A stretch of 55,003 nucleotides of DNA from Dehalococcoidia bacterium. Lineage in GTDB: Bacteria; Chloroflexota; Dehalococcoidia; Tepidiformales; Tepidiformaceae. A program made the translations under genes and the position numbers. Under the pieces are notes generated by a model. The model saw only the letters and a program-made list of their open reading frames with translations. It was not told the DNA's origin and did no database searches. The stretch lies in assembly GCA_020432045.1 (NCBI GenBank), contig JAGQHB010000055.1, positions 1 through 55,003 on the forward strand, written 5' to 3'. This document shows positions 6,394 through 16,427 of this stretch, one piece after another. The number at the start of each line of letters is the position of its first letter. The stretch's first letter is position 1.

Positions 6394-7914
6394 ATGAAAA
6401 ACGACTTCCTCCTCGCCATAGGCCAGCTGGCCAATGAGCGCAATCTGCCGCGCGACATTGTGTTCGAGGCAGTGGAGGCCGCCCTGAGCTCGGCGTACCG
6501 GCGAGAGGGCGAGAACCAGCCCAATATTTTCGTGAAGATTGATGGCGACACGGGCGATCTCCGCGTCTACAACCAGATGGCGGTGGTGGAAGAGGTAGAG
6601 GAGCCGAACCTCGAACTCTCCGTCGAGGATGCGCGGCGCTACAAGCAGGACGCACGTCTCGGCGATGTGCTCGATTTTGAGATGAAAGTTCCGGAGAACG
6701 CGGGCCGGATCGCAGCGCAAACGGCGAAACAGGTGATCTTGCAGAAGATCCGCGAGGCCGAACGCGATGCCGTGTACGACGAGTACCGGGACAAAGAGGG
6801 TGAAATCGTCGTCGGGACGATTCAGCGCATGGAGGCCCGGCAGGCAATTGTGGAGATCGGACGAGGCACGGAAGCGAGCCTGCCGATCAGCGAGCAGGTG
6901 CGAAACGAGCACCTGCGGTCGGGGGCGCGGGCAAAGCTCGTGATCCTGCGCGTTGAAAAGGCGACACGTGGCCCACAGGTGGTGGTGAGCCGTGCTCACC
7001 GGCTGCTAATCAGGCGGCTGTTTGAGCTGGAAGTGCCGGAGATCCAGAACGGGACGGTGGAAATCAAGTCCATCGCGCGCGAAGGGGGCCACCGCAGCAA
7101 GGTGGCCGTGCATTCACGAATCGCAAGCATTGACCCGCTGGGCGCCTGTGTGGGGCCGCGCGGAAGCCGGATTCAGAACATTGTGAACGAGCTTGGCGGC
7201 GAGCGGATCGACGTCATCAAGTGGGACCCGGACCCGGCGAAGTTCGTTGCGAATGCACTGAGCCCGGCCGAGGTGCTCGATGTTCAAATCGACATTGACG
7301 AGAAGCGGGCATCGATTGTGGTGCCGGACCGGATGATTTCGCTGGCGATCGGAAAAGAGGGGCAGAATGCCCGCCTCGCAGCGAAGCTGACAGGGTGGCG
7401 AATCGACATCCAGACCCAGGCTGCTTCGGAGCATCCTGACGGGGTGGCAGAAGCGCCGTCCGTATTCGTGCCATTCCAGCCTGGTGAAGAGCCGGACATC
7501 GACGTCATTGCGGAAGCGGAGGAGGTCGCTGCGGCGGCGGAGATTGCCGGGGATGCGGCAGCGACGGAAGAACTCGAGCCGGCGACGGCCGAGGCGTCCC
7601 TCGCCGAGACTCCGCGGTCGGAAGAGGACGAGATCTCGTTTGCACTGGCTGTCGCACAGATGCCGGTGCCGGACCGCGACGAACGCGAGTCGGAGGATTA
7701 CGGCGAGGAAGAGGACGAGGAAGAGTACGAAATCCCGTCCATGATCGACGTCGAGCAGCGGCCGACGGCAATCCGGTTCGCCGAGGACCTGCTGGGACCG
7801 CAACGTGAAACGCCGGCGGCGCCCGCTGCGAAGGGCAAAAAGGCGCGGCGAGCACCGCGGTTCCAGGAAGAGGAAGAAGAAGACGAAATCGACTACACGG
7901 GACGGATCCACTAG
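6394..7914 (+). CDS. nusA: Transcription termination/antitermination factor NusA
   Basis: A 506-residue NusA that binds RNA polymerase and nascent RNA to modulate pausing, termination and antitermination. Order: N-terminal RNAP-binding domain (1-125), S1 domain (about 130-200, GEIVVGTIQRMEARQAIVEIG) and two KH domains (GPRGSRIQNI near 252, IGKEGQNARLA near 317). A non-homologous, strongly acidic tail follows from about 345 to the end, rich in Glu and Asp (EEEEEDE near the C-terminus), making the protein about 130 residues longer than Bacillus NusA. GGAGGA lies 6 nt before the ATG. It opens the ylxR-infB-rbfA-truB operon with no rimP in front. Confidence 0.97.
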   Translation: MKNDFLLAIGQLANERNLPRDIVFEAVEAALSSAYRREGENQPNIFVKIDGDTGDLRVYNQMAVVEEVEEPNLELSVEDARRYKQDARLGDVLDFEMKVPENAGRIAAQTAKQVILQKIREAERDAVYDEYRDKEGEIVVGTIQRMEARQAIVEIGRGTEASLPISEQVRNEHLRSGARAKLVILRVEKATRGPQVVVSRAHRLLIRRLFELEVPEIQNGTVEIKSIAREGGHRSKVAVHSRIASIDPLGACVGPRGSRIQNIVNELGGERIDVIKWDPDPAKFVANALSPAEVLDVQIDIDEKRASIVVPDRMISLAIGKEGQNARLAAKLTGWRIDIQTQAASEHPDGVAEAPSVFVPFQPGEEPDIDVIAEAEEVAAAAEIAGDAAATEELEPATAEASLAETPRSEEDEISFALAVAQMPVPDRDERESEDYGEEEDEEEYEIPSMIDVEQRPTAIRFAEDLLGPQRETPAAPAAKGKKARRAPRFQEEEEEDEIDYTGRIH

Positions 7915-7927
7915 TCGCGGAGGGGAC

Positions 7928-8230
7928 ATGAAGACGGCACAAGCGCTACGGCCACGCCGGGTACCGGTGCGGACGTGTGTTGGATGCCGTGTGTCCGAAG
8001 GCAAGCGAGGGCTGGTGCGGGTGGTGCGGACACCCGACGGGCGAGTCGCTGTCGACCTGAGCGGCAAGGCGAACGGGCGCGGAGCGTACGTACACGAGGA
8101 GCGAACTTGCTGGGAGAATGCCCTGCGAGGGGGTAAGATAGGACGCGCACTGCGTACTACCCCGGCTCTGGAAGATATCGAGGCGTTGCGTGCCTTTGCG
8201 GCAGCGCTTCCCACGGAAGAAGGCGATTAA
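7928..8230 (+). CDS. ylxR: YlxR/RnpM family RNA-binding protein (DUF448)
   Basis: A 100-residue YlxR-family protein in its standard place between nusA and infB. It has the signature RTCVGCR (16-22), then RLVRVVR-like and GRGAYVHEERTCWENAL. The family binds RNA, and in Bacillus the protein (RnpM) has been linked to RNase P. The start is the ATG at 7928, behind a purine-rich GCGGAGGGGA. The gap to nusA is 13 nt and to infB 3 nt, so translation is probably coupled. Confidence 0.93.
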   Translation: MKTAQALRPRRVPVRTCVGCRVSEGKRGLVRVVRTPDGRVAVDLSGKANGRGAYVHEERTCWENALRGGKIGRALRTTPALEDIEALRAFAAALPTEEGD

Positions 8231-8233
8231 TTC

Positions 8234-10006
<1,773 letters not shown>

Positions 10007-10031
10007 CCCTGCCGGAAGGGCGGGAATAGCG

Positions 10032-10397
10032 ATGACGCGGCGCACGGAACGAGTGAACGAACTGCTCCGGGAGGAGCTGAGCGCACTGATCGCGCGCGAG
10101 TTGAAAGACCCGCGGCTGGGAAGTGGCCTCGTGACAGTCACGGAGGTGCAAGTCGCGCCTGACTTGCGCGCGGCGACGGTTTTCGTCTCGCACCTTGGCC
10201 CGGAAAGCGAACGCAAGGAGGTACTGCGCGGCCTGCAGAGTGCCGCTCCATTCCTCCACAACGAACTTGTGCGGCGGCTGGACCTGCGGCGGGTGCCAGA
10301 CTTCCGGTTCCAGTTCGACCCCTCGATAGAACGGGGGGCACGGCTGGCGGAACTGATTCACACGCTCGAAGGCGAGGAGACGAACCGGGAGGCGTGA
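10032..10397 (+). CDS. rbfA: 30S ribosome-binding factor A
   Basis: A 121-residue RbfA, a KH-like cold-shock maturation factor for the 30S subunit (17S to 16S rRNA processing). It opens MTRRTERVNELLREELS and contains DPRL-x-x-G-L-V-T-V-T-E-V-x-V-APDLR-x-A-x-VFVS. The helix-kink-helix region includes FLHNELVRRLDLRRVPDFRFQ. The start is the ATG at 10032, 25 nt after infB. The stop overlaps the truB start (GTGA), a translational-coupling arrangement. Confidence 0.95.
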   Translation: MTRRTERVNELLREELSALIARELKDPRLGSGLVTVTEVQVAPDLRAATVFVSHLGPESERKEVLRGLQSAAPFLHNELVRRLDLRRVPDFRFQFDPSIERGARLAELIHTLEGEETNREA

Positions 10398-11308
10398 AGC
10401 GCAAGGAGCCGGTACTCAACGGGATCCTCCTGGTCGACAAGCCGGCGGGTTGGACGAGCCACGACGTGGTTGCCAGGTGCCGGCGATTCCTCGGTGAGCG
10501 GCGTATTGGGCACACGGGTACGCTCGACCCGGCCGCGACGGGACTGCTGGTGCTGTGCGTTGGCCACGCGACGCGCCTCGTGGAGGAGATGACGGCGCAT
10601 AGCAAGCGGTACATCGGGGAGATCAGGCTGGGCGTCGCCACGGATTCAGACGATGCAACGGGCACGGTGATCAACGAACGTCCGGTCCCGGAGTTCGGAG
10701 ACGAGGTCCTGAGGAAACTCGAGAGACAGTTCAGCGGCGTGATTGAGCAGACACCGCCGGCGTTCAGCGCAATCCAGTCCGGGGGACGGCGGGCGTACGC
10801 AGCAGCGAGGGCGGGAACACCGCTGGAGCTGGCAGCGAGGCGCGTGACGGTACACGAACTGCATCTCCGGCTGACGGGTCCATCCGCGCTATCTGTGAGC
10901 GTCCACTGTGGCCCGGGAACGTACATCCGTAGCCTGGCGCGCGACATCGGGGCGGCGCTGGGATGTGGGGGTCATCTTTCGTCGTTACGGCGAGAGTCAG
11001 TGGGTTCGTTTGCAGTCGCGGATGGATGGCAACTTGCCGAGATCGAGGCGGTCGCGGCGCGACGGATGGCGAGCGACATCCTGCTGCCGATAGACGAGGG
11101 GCTGACGGCCATGAATGCGGCGATCCTGTCGGGAGACCATATCGAGGATGTGCTGCACGGGAGACGCGTGCAGCTCCGGGTGCCTGATGGGAGGGGCGAG
11201 CGAACGCCCGTACGGGTCTATGGTGACGAGGGAGCACTGGTCGCGGTGGGAGCTTTGGAGCCGGATGGAGTGCTGCGGCCGAAGAAGGTGCTTGCCCGTC
11301 CAGATTGA
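10394..11308 (+). CDS. truB: tRNA pseudouridine(55) synthase
   Basis: A 304-residue TruB that makes pseudouridine-55 in the T-loop of tRNAs. It contains motif I GILLVDKPAGWTSHDVV and motif II GHTGTLDPAATGLL with the catalytic Asp45. The C-terminal part resembles a PUA-type extension. The GTG start overlaps the rbfA stop by 4 nt. It is the last gene of the nusA operon, and its stop codon lies inside the -35 box of the next promoter. Confidence 0.96.
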   Translation: MKRKEPVLNGILLVDKPAGWTSHDVVARCRRFLGERRIGHTGTLDPAATGLLVLCVGHATRLVEEMTAHSKRYIGEIRLGVATDSDDATGTVINERPVPEFGDEVLRKLERQFSGVIEQTPPAFSAIQSGGRRAYAAARAGTPLELAARRVTVHELHLRLTGPSALSVSVHCGPGTYIRSLARDIGAALGCGGHLSSLRRESVGSFAVADGWQLAEIEAVAARRMASDILLPIDEGLTAMNAAILSGDHIEDVLHGRRVQLRVPDGRGERTPVRVYGDEGALVAVGALEPDGVLRPKKVLARPD

Positions 11309-11332
11309 CAGCCGGTGGAGTGAACCTATCAT
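11305..11332 (+). promoter_or_regulatory. Promoter of the DUF5679 gene
   Basis: TTGACA (11305-11310, perfect consensus) and TATCAT (11327-11332), separated by 16 nt. The -35 box overlaps the truB stop codon. The leader holds CCCTAA (11342-11347) and TTAGGG (11376-11381), which can pair. Confidence 0.75.
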
Positions 11333-11405
11333 GGGTTAAGACCCTAAAGGCAATACTGCTGATTCAGTTTCGCGGTTAGGGCTTCCAAAAAAGGAGGAAG
11401 AGGCC

Positions 11406-11555
11406 ATGGAAGGCTACTGCCTGAAATGCCGGGAGCGGCGTGAGATGCAAGACGCAACGCCGATCACGATGAAAAACGGAAAGCCCGCGACCGAGGGAAA
11501 GTGCCCGGTTTGTGGGACAAAGATCTTCAAGATCGGCAAAGCTCCGGCTAGCTGA
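11406..11555 (+). CDS. DUF5679 zinc-ribbon mini-protein
   Basis: A 49-residue protein. It opens MEGYCLKC, continues with TMKNGKPATEGKCPVCG and ends TKIFKIGKAPAS. Two CxxC knuckles (Cys5/Cys8 and Cys33/Cys36) form a likely zinc ribbon, as in DUF5679 proteins that are frequent in Chloroflexota. Function unknown. Expression looks strong: a consensus promoter and a very good Shine-Dalgarno (AAAAAAGGAGGAAG) precede the ATG. Its 3' end overlaps the convergent phosphatase gene by 8 nt. A role near DNA or RNA is only a guess from the fold. Confidence 0.85.
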   Translation: MEGYCLKCRERREMQDATPITMKNGKPATEGKCPVCGTKIFKIGKAPAS

Positions 11556-12333
11556 CGGGCGGGTCCGGTCGAAGCAGATTCAAGAGTTCCGCGTGGAGGG
11601 CACCGTTGCTGGCGGCAACGCTGTCGCCAACGACGGGTTGCCCGTCCCACGTGGTGATTGTGCCGCCGGCCTCGCGGATGATTGGGAACAGGGCGGCAGC
11701 GTCCCAGGAGTTCATGACGGGATCAAGCATTGCGTCGGCCCTGCCGCAGGCGACCTGGAGATACCCGTAGCAGTCACCCCAGGTCCGGAGCAGCATGGGC
11801 TGCGGAAGAAACGCATCAAGGCCGTCGCCAAGAGCAATCTGCATTCCCTGGATAGATGTCGTAAGCACGGTGGCTTCGGCGACGGATGTGACCCGTGACA
11901 CGCGGATTGGGCGCCCGTTGAGATGCGCTCCATGGCCCGCGGCGGCCGAGGCTGTCTCGTTGAGCGCGTGGCATGCAATCACGCCGACGACGGGGTCTCC
12001 TGCGCGCTCAAGGGCAATGAGTGTGCCGAAGAGCGGGACGTGGTGGATGAACGATTTCGTGCCATCGATGGGGTCAAGGAGCCAGCGGTACATGCTGGAA
12101 CCAGCAGACTCGCCGTATTCCTCACCGAGAACGGAGTGATCCGGGCATTCGCGCGCGAGAAACTCGCGGATCGCGGCTTCGGCGCGACGATCCGCGTCGG
12201 TGACCGGCGTGCCATCAGACTTGAGCTCGACGCCGACGCCGGATTCGTAGAGCGGCATGATCACGTCACGAGCGATATCTGCCGCGTGGAGCGCAATGGC
12301 TAGCAGGGCACCCAGTTCCGGGTCGGGGGTCAC
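11548..12333 (-). CDS. Inositol monophosphatase-family phosphatase (histidinol-phosphatase-like)
   Basis: A 261-residue Mg-dependent, Li-sensitive-type phosphatase. Metal ligands are visible: VTDADRRAE (Asp46/Asp48), GEE (70-72), LDPIDGTKSF (86-95) and SWDAAA near the C-terminus. Within the family, the spacing and the TKSFIHHVPLFGTL stretch resemble HisN-type histidinol-phosphate phosphatases more than true inositol monophosphatases, but no other his gene is nearby. The GTG start overlaps the stop codon of the upstream aldo/keto reductase (GTGA), so the two are coupled. Confidence 0.8.
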   Translation of the reverse strand: MTPDPELGALLAIALHAADIARDVIMPLYESGVGVELKSDGTPVTDADRRAEAAIREFLARECPDHSVLGEEYGESAGSSMYRWLLDPIDGTKSFIHHVPLFGTLIALERAGDPVVGVIACHALNETASAAAGHGAHLNGRPIRVSRVTSVAEATVLTTSIQGMQIALGDGLDAFLPQPMLLRTWGDCYGYLQVACGRADAMLDPVMNSWDAAALFPIIREAGGTITTWDGQPVVGDSVAASNGALHAELLNLLRPDPPVS

Positions 12334-13322
12334 CGCGGGGAATCGCCGCGACGGTAGTCCGAAGTGATTGTGTCGAGCCGGTCCTTGAGTTCGGCCGGGA
12401 GCGGCCGATCGAGGGCCAGGAGGAGGTCGTCGAGCTGCTCAGGGCGGCTGGCACCGATGATGGGAGCAGTGATGGCCGGATTTGCGAGGACCCAGCTCAC
12501 GGCCATGGTGGCGAGAGGCATTCCAGCTTCGGCGGCGATTGGGCGGAGGACGTCAACCGTCTCGAACATGCCTTCGTGCCAGTAGCGATCCTGGTAGCGG
12601 GAGGCAGCGGAGCCGAGGGTGAAACGTGAGCCCTCTTCAGGGCCGGCTTCGCGGCTGTGCTTGCCCGTGAGAAACCCGCCGGCAATCGGGTTGTAGGGGA
12701 TGACGCCCACGCCTTCTTCCGCGCAGAGGGGAAGAAGCTCGCGCTCAATCTCGCGGAAGAGCAGGTTGTAGCGCGGCTGGACAGAATCGAACCGGACGAC
12801 GCCCATGGTCTCGCTGCGGCCGATGGCGCGGGCTACCTGGTAGGCGAGGAAGTTGGAACAGCCGACGTAGCGAACCTTCCCTGCACGGACGACGTCTTCG
12901 AGCGCGCGGAGGGTTTCGTCGATCGGGGTGCTCGGGTCGGGGCCATGGAGCTGATAAAGGTCGATATAGTCTGTGTTGAGGCGGCGGAGGGAGCCTTCGA
13001 CAGCATCGAGGATGTGCTTGCGGGAGTTGCCCTGGTCCCAGCGCCGGCGAGACATGGCGCCGAAGCACTTGGTGGCGATGACGAAGTCCTGGCGCCGGCC
13101 CTGCATCCAGCGACCGATGATCTCTTCCGTGCGGCCGACGGTCTCGAGGGTGCCACCGAGGGGGTAGACATCGGCGGCATCGATGAAGGTGACGCCCGAG
13201 CCGGTGGCCTTGTCGAGGATGGCCCGGGACGTGGGCTCGTCGCATTGAAAGCCGAACGTCATGGTGCCGAGACAGAAGCGCGAGACCTGGAGGCCGGTCC
13301 GGCCGAGACGGACGTGCTGCAT
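12330..13322 (-). CDS. Aldo/keto reductase
   Basis: A 330-residue (alpha/beta)8 NADPH-dependent aldo/keto reductase. The catalytic tetrad is visible as Asp48, Tyr53, Lys85 (VIATKCFG) and His126 (DLYQLHGPDP). The family ending AITAPIIGASRPEQLDD supplies the cofactor contact. The start is the ATG at 13322, because GGAG lies 7 nt upstream; the frame extends 19 codons further without similarity. It lies 68 nt downstream of aat and overlaps the phosphatase gene by 4 nt, so aat, this gene and the phosphatase may form one unit. Substrate unknown. Confidence 0.87.
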   Translation of the reverse strand: MQHVRLGRTGLQVSRFCLGTMTFGFQCDEPTSRAILDKATGSGVTFIDAADVYPLGGTLETVGRTEEIIGRWMQGRRQDFVIATKCFGAMSRRRWDQGNSRKHILDAVEGSLRRLNTDYIDLYQLHGPDPSTPIDETLRALEDVVRAGKVRYVGCSNFLAYQVARAIGRSETMGVVRFDSVQPRYNLLFREIERELLPLCAEEGVGVIPYNPIAGGFLTGKHSREAGPEEGSRFTLGSAASRYQDRYWHEGMFETVDVLRPIAAEAGMPLATMAVSWVLANPAITAPIIGASRPEQLDDLLLALDRPLPAELKDRLDTITSDYRRGDSPR

Positions 13323-13390
13323 GCGAATCTCCGTGGATAGTGTGGTGCCAGTAAACGCCATCAACGGTGGCCATGGCAAAGTAGGCGGTG

Positions 13391-14098
13391 CTATTGGACG
13401 GCGTCGCGCAGAAGCGAAAGGTACTCGTCGCGGGGGACTTCGACAGCGCCCATCCGGGCGGTGTGGGGCGTGATGACCTGGACATCAACGAGCGTGATGC
13501 CTTCGCGCTCGACCCATTGCATGAGGGCGACCATGGCGACCTTCGACGCATCGGTGACGCGATGAAACATAGATTCGGCGCCGAACATATTTCCGGCACG
13601 GATGCCGTAGAGCCCGCCCACGAGGAGATCGTCCTGCCAGACCTCGATGCTGTGGGCCCAGCCGAGGCGATGGAGCGCGATGTAACCGCCGGTGTAAGCC
13701 GGAGTGATCCAGCTTCCCTCTAGGCGGTCGGCACAGGCGGCGAGGACGTGGCCGAAAGCCGTGTCCAACGTCAGGCGAAACCGGCGCTGGCGGATAGTGC
13801 GGGCAAGACGGCCGGAGACGTGGATGCCTCCCACGGGTATGAGGGCGCGAGGATCCGGCGAGAACCAGAGGTATTCTTCGGCATCGTGCGGCCAGGGAAA
13901 GTAGCCGGCGCGATAGGCCTCAATGATCGTGGCGGGAGCGAAGTCGGCGCCGACGGCGGCCGGGCCTTCACCTTCGGCCAAGTGGGCGTCCGGAAAATAG
14001 TACTCAGAGGGAGCGAGGGCTGTGCGGGGCCGTGGTGCTGATGCAATCGGGATGACGCCGATGGCATGGTCCCAACGGAGAGGTGTGGACTCGGTCAC
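13391..14098 (-). CDS. aat: Leucyl/phenylalanyl-tRNA--protein transferase
   Basis: A 235-residue Aat enzyme, which transfers Leu or Phe from tRNA to N-terminal Arg/Lys of proteins, creating N-degrons for ClpS/ClpAP. Family motifs: AYRAGYFPWP, WFSPDPRALIP, SWITPAYTGGYIALH, GWAHSIEVWQDDLLVGGLYGI and FGAESMFHR. The GTG at 14098 is preferred: it gives a family-typical length, and a -10-like CATACT ends 6 nt upstream. The frame extends 36 codons further with no similarity. Confidence 0.92.
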   Translation of the reverse strand: MTESTPLRWDHAIGVIPIASAPRPRTALAPSEYYFPDAHLAEGEGPAAVGADFAPATIIEAYRAGYFPWPHDAEEYLWFSPDPRALIPVGGIHVSGRLARTIRQRRFRLTLDTAFGHVLAACADRLEGSWITPAYTGGYIALHRLGWAHSIEVWQDDLLVGGLYGIRAGNMFGAESMFHRVTDASKVAMVALMQWVEREGITLVDVQVITPHTARMGAVEVPRDEYLSLLRDAVQ

Positions 14099-14104
14099 AG
14101 CGAC

Positions 14105-14110
14105 AGTATG
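14105..14110 (-). promoter_or_regulatory. Leaderless-type -10 box of aat (CATACT)
   Basis: On the minus strand CATACT ends 6 nt before the GTG at 14098. It is weaker than the other members of this promoter class because the first base is C. Confidence 0.35.
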
Positions 14111-14155
14111 CGTCGCGGAACAGACAGGCGGTGTCACGCGGGAAGAGAGGTTGTA

Positions 14156-14188
14156 GGGGCGCGGCCCCCGGTCGAAGTGCCGCGCCCC
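14156..14188. repeat. Long GC hairpin (10-bp perfect stem)
   Basis: GGGGCGCGGC (14156-14165) and GCCGCGCCCC (14179-14188) are perfect inverted repeats around a 13-nt loop, preceded by TTGTA. It looks like a dispersed intergenic palindrome of a second type. It lies between aat and the DUF2007 gene; no gene is seen in 14111-14348. Confidence 0.6.
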
Positions 14189-14348
14189 CAGCGACGGGGA
14201 GGACAATGTCGCCAGACGCCCCGGTCAGGAGGTCGCCTTCTGATACAGACGGATGCCGCAGGCAGCGGGGCAGCGGGTGGTGAGGGGCGATTCGGTTGCA
14301 ACACGGTAAGCGTGCTTCGGACGTGGTCCGGAGGACGTACCTGGCGGG

Positions 14349-14570
14349 CTACTTGAGGGCCGCGCGGGCACGTTCGCGGTCGGCTTCGCGGACGAGGAGT
14401 TTTGACTGGCCATGCTTGCGGAGGAGACTGAGGATCCCGAGGCCACCCCCATGAGCACCCCAGCCCGCAGATGCAATCCGCATCTCTATCCCCGCCGACT
14501 CCATGGCACGGCCGGCGATAGCGGGGTCTGAGCCCCTCCACACTTCGACCCAGCGTTCCGTGTCAGCCAT
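14349..14570 (-). CDS. DUF2007-like small protein
   Basis: A 73-residue protein beginning MADTERWVEVWRGSDPAIAG and ending LVREADRERARAALK. The pattern (a short W-x-x-V-x-x-G beta strand, an A-G-I-E segment, a Gly-rich turn, then LLVREAD-x-x-x-A) resembles DUF2007 signal-transducing-like domains with a ferredoxin-like fold. Function unknown. A degenerate GC palindrome lies just upstream (14573-14615), separating it from dapA, which reads the same way. Confidence 0.6.
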   Translation of the reverse strand: MADTERWVEVWRGSDPAIAGRAMESAGIEMRIASAGWGAHGGGLGILSLLRKHGQSKLLVREADRERARAALK

Positions 14571-14572
14571 TC

Positions 14573-14615
14573 GCCCCTCTCCCCTGGCCATTCTCCCCTT
14601 CCGGGGCGACGGGGA
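14573..14615. repeat. GC-rich palindromic intergenic repeat, degenerate copy 4
   Basis: CCCCTCTCCCCTGGCC then CCGGGGCGACGGGG. The arms are recognisable but less symmetric than in other copies. It lies between dapA and the DUF2007 gene. Confidence 0.5.
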
Positions 14616-14623
14616 AGTGCACC

Positions 14624-15517
14624 TTAGACGGGCACGGAGACATCGAGCCGATGGCGGTGAACCTCGGCCATGACCATAGTGCCGATGGATTCGCCAGGTT
14701 CGACAACCGGGAGGCGGGGTTCGCCAATCTGGAAGCCTAGCTGGCGGAGGACGTAGCGGATGGTGCTGGGGCTGCCGTTGAGGAAGCACGCGTCGGTCAG
14801 GCGCACAAGGGTGCGATGGATGGCGGCGGCCTCGTTGAGCTGACCGGCGAGGAGGTGCTGGAGCATCTTCTTCTGCTGCCCGGCGACGATGTGGGACGTG
14901 ACGCTGATGGCGCCCCAGCCGCCCATCGTCCAGATGTGGAAGTTGTCGTTGTCGTTGCCACTCCAGATCTTGAAGCCGGGCACCGCTTCCATGACGCGGG
15001 CCGTGAGATCGAGCCTTCCGTTGGCGTCCTTGTTCCCAACGATGTTGGGGATTTCGGCGCAGCGGAGGATAGTTTCAACGCTGGCTTCGGTGCCGACCCG
15101 GCCCGGTACGTTGTAGAGAATGACAGGGAGACTGGTACTCTCGGCGATCGCCCTGAAGTGCTGGTAGATACCTTCCTGGGGCGGCTTCAGGTAGTAGGGG
15201 ACGACAGCGAGGAGTGCGTCAGCACCGGCGCGTTCTGCACGTTTGGCAAGCGCGATGGAGTGGTGCGTGTCATTGGTGCCGGCACCCGCGACGACGGTTG
15301 CCGCGCCGACTTCCTGCTTTATTTCGGCCCAGAGGCCCTCTTTTTCGTCATCAGAGAGGAGTGGGGCCTCGCCGGTGGTGCCTGTGACGACGAGCCCATC
15401 GTTGCCCGCCCGCACAAGGTGGGAAGCGAGCCTGCGTGCGTGCTTGTAATCGACGGCACCGGCGGTGTCGTAGGGCGTGACCATGGCCGTAAGCAGCCGA
15501 CCGAGTTCGGGCATCAT
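14624..15517 (-). CDS. dapA: Dihydrodipicolinate synthase family protein
   Basis: A 297-residue class I aldolase of the DapA/NAL family, most likely 4-hydroxy-tetrahydrodipicolinate synthase (first lysine-branch step: pyruvate plus aspartate semialdehyde). Motifs: GTTGE (46-50), Tyr131 in YNVPGR and the Schiff-base Lys159 in VGNKDANG (usually GIKEA). The start is one of the tandem ATGs at 15517/15514, behind a GGAGAG. A lysA gene at 28.0 kb supports a lysine role, but other DHDPS-like aldolases share these motifs. Confidence 0.85.
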   Translation of the reverse strand: MMPELGRLLTAMVTPYDTAGAVDYKHARRLASHLVRAGNDGLVVTGTTGEAPLLSDDEKEGLWAEIKQEVGAATVVAGAGTNDTHHSIALAKRAERAGADALLAVVPYYLKPPQEGIYQHFRAIAESTSLPVILYNVPGRVGTEASVETILRCAEIPNIVGNKDANGRLDLTARVMEAVPGFKIWSGNDNDNFHIWTMGGWGAISVTSHIVAGQQKKMLQHLLAGQLNEAAAIHRTLVRLTDACFLNGSPSTIRYVLRQLGFQIGEPRLPVVEPGESIGTMVMAEVHRHRLDVSVPV

Positions 15518-15591
15518 CGCTCTCCGCGAGAGGGTGCCGAACAGTGTAACGCTTCCAGCGGGCTGTGGGCCGAATGATGGACCACGCAAAC

Positions 15592-15620
15592 GAGCCCCGG
15601 GATGGCGTTTCCCGGGGCTC
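15592..15620 (-). terminator. Intrinsic-terminator-like hairpin
   Basis: A perfect 11-bp inverted repeat (GAGCCCCGGGA and TCCCGGGGCTC) with a 7-nt loop lies 25 nt after the stop of the secreted repeat protein. Only GTTT follows on the minus strand, so the T-run is weak. Confidence 0.65.
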
Positions 15621-15644
15621 GATGGAAGGGGTTAACGGCGGTGT

Positions 15645-16427
15645 TTAGGGCTGATGGCCTCGCTGGCGGCCTTCATTGACGAAGGTGGTGATGCGCTGTT
15701 CGAGATTGGCCTTCAGCTCTTCGGCCTTAGCCGCATCCAGCTTGCCTTCGGCCACGGCGGCATCGATCTTGGAGGAAGCATCGGCGACGGCGTTATCGAT
15801 TACGAGCTGCGGGGCGACGCCGAGCCCTTCGGCAACGGTGGCGATGGTGGAATCGGGGCCGCGAAGCTCCTGCACGAGCTCCTCAGGGGTAAGGCCGAGC
15901 GTGGTGGCCGACGATTCGATCACGCTGCGGGTGGCACGGAACTTGAGGTGGTTGCCAATATGGCTGCGGATGTTCTCCGGGTCCGGGACACGGTCCATTG
16001 CCTCTGCGATGCGAGCAGGGGCGTTGGCGAGCACCTCGTCCGCCTTTGCCTGGTCGATCTTGCCGTCAGCCACGAGTTGAGTGAGCTTCGTCTGGAGGTT
16101 GGAAAGCAGCGCGGACTGGACAGCAGCGGAATCGACGGCGTTGGCGGCGAGGACCTGGTTGATCGTCTGACCGTCCAGGAAGCCGGTCTTAAAGACTTCG
16201 GCGTCGAGGCCGGAAGCTTCCACGATCCCCTTGAGGCCGAGGAGTTTCGCGGCGTCCTGGCGGACGTGGTCCCGGATACGCTGGCGGAGCGGGCCGACGG
16301 CGCCATGTTCACCCGATGTAGTGCTGCCAGTGCCAGGTCCCTGTGCCATGACAATACCTGTGGCACCGAGCGCGACGATACCGGCGACGCCGACGGTGAG
16401 GAGGCTGTTCTTCCCCGGGAACTTCAT
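15645..16427 (-). CDS. Secreted helical protein with internal duplication
   Basis: A 260-residue exported protein of unknown function. Residues 1-28 form a signal peptide (MKFPGKNS, hydrophobic core, cleavage near VMAQG). The mature part contains two similar helical modules of about 75 residues. One is around 70-145: GLDAEVFKTGF, then TKLTQLVADGKIDQAKADEVLAN. The other is around 175-250: GLTPEELVQEL, then SKIDAAVAEGKLDAAKAEELKAN. Each resembles the Leu/Asp/Gly-rich helix pairs found in many secreted proteins of Actinobacteria and Chloroflexota. GGAG precedes the ATG, and a terminator-like hairpin follows. Confidence 0.75.
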   Translation of the reverse strand: MKFPGKNSLLTVGVAGIVALGATGIVMAQGPGTGSTTSGEHGAVGPLRQRIRDHVRQDAAKLLGLKGIVEASGLDAEVFKTGFLDGQTINQVLAANAVDSAAVQSALLSNLQTKLTQLVADGKIDQAKADEVLANAPARIAEAMDRVPDPENIRSHIGNHLKFRATRSVIESSATTLGLTPEELVQELRGPDSTIATVAEGLGVAPQLVIDNAVADASSKIDAAVAEGKLDAAKAEELKANLEQRITTFVNEGRQRGHQP

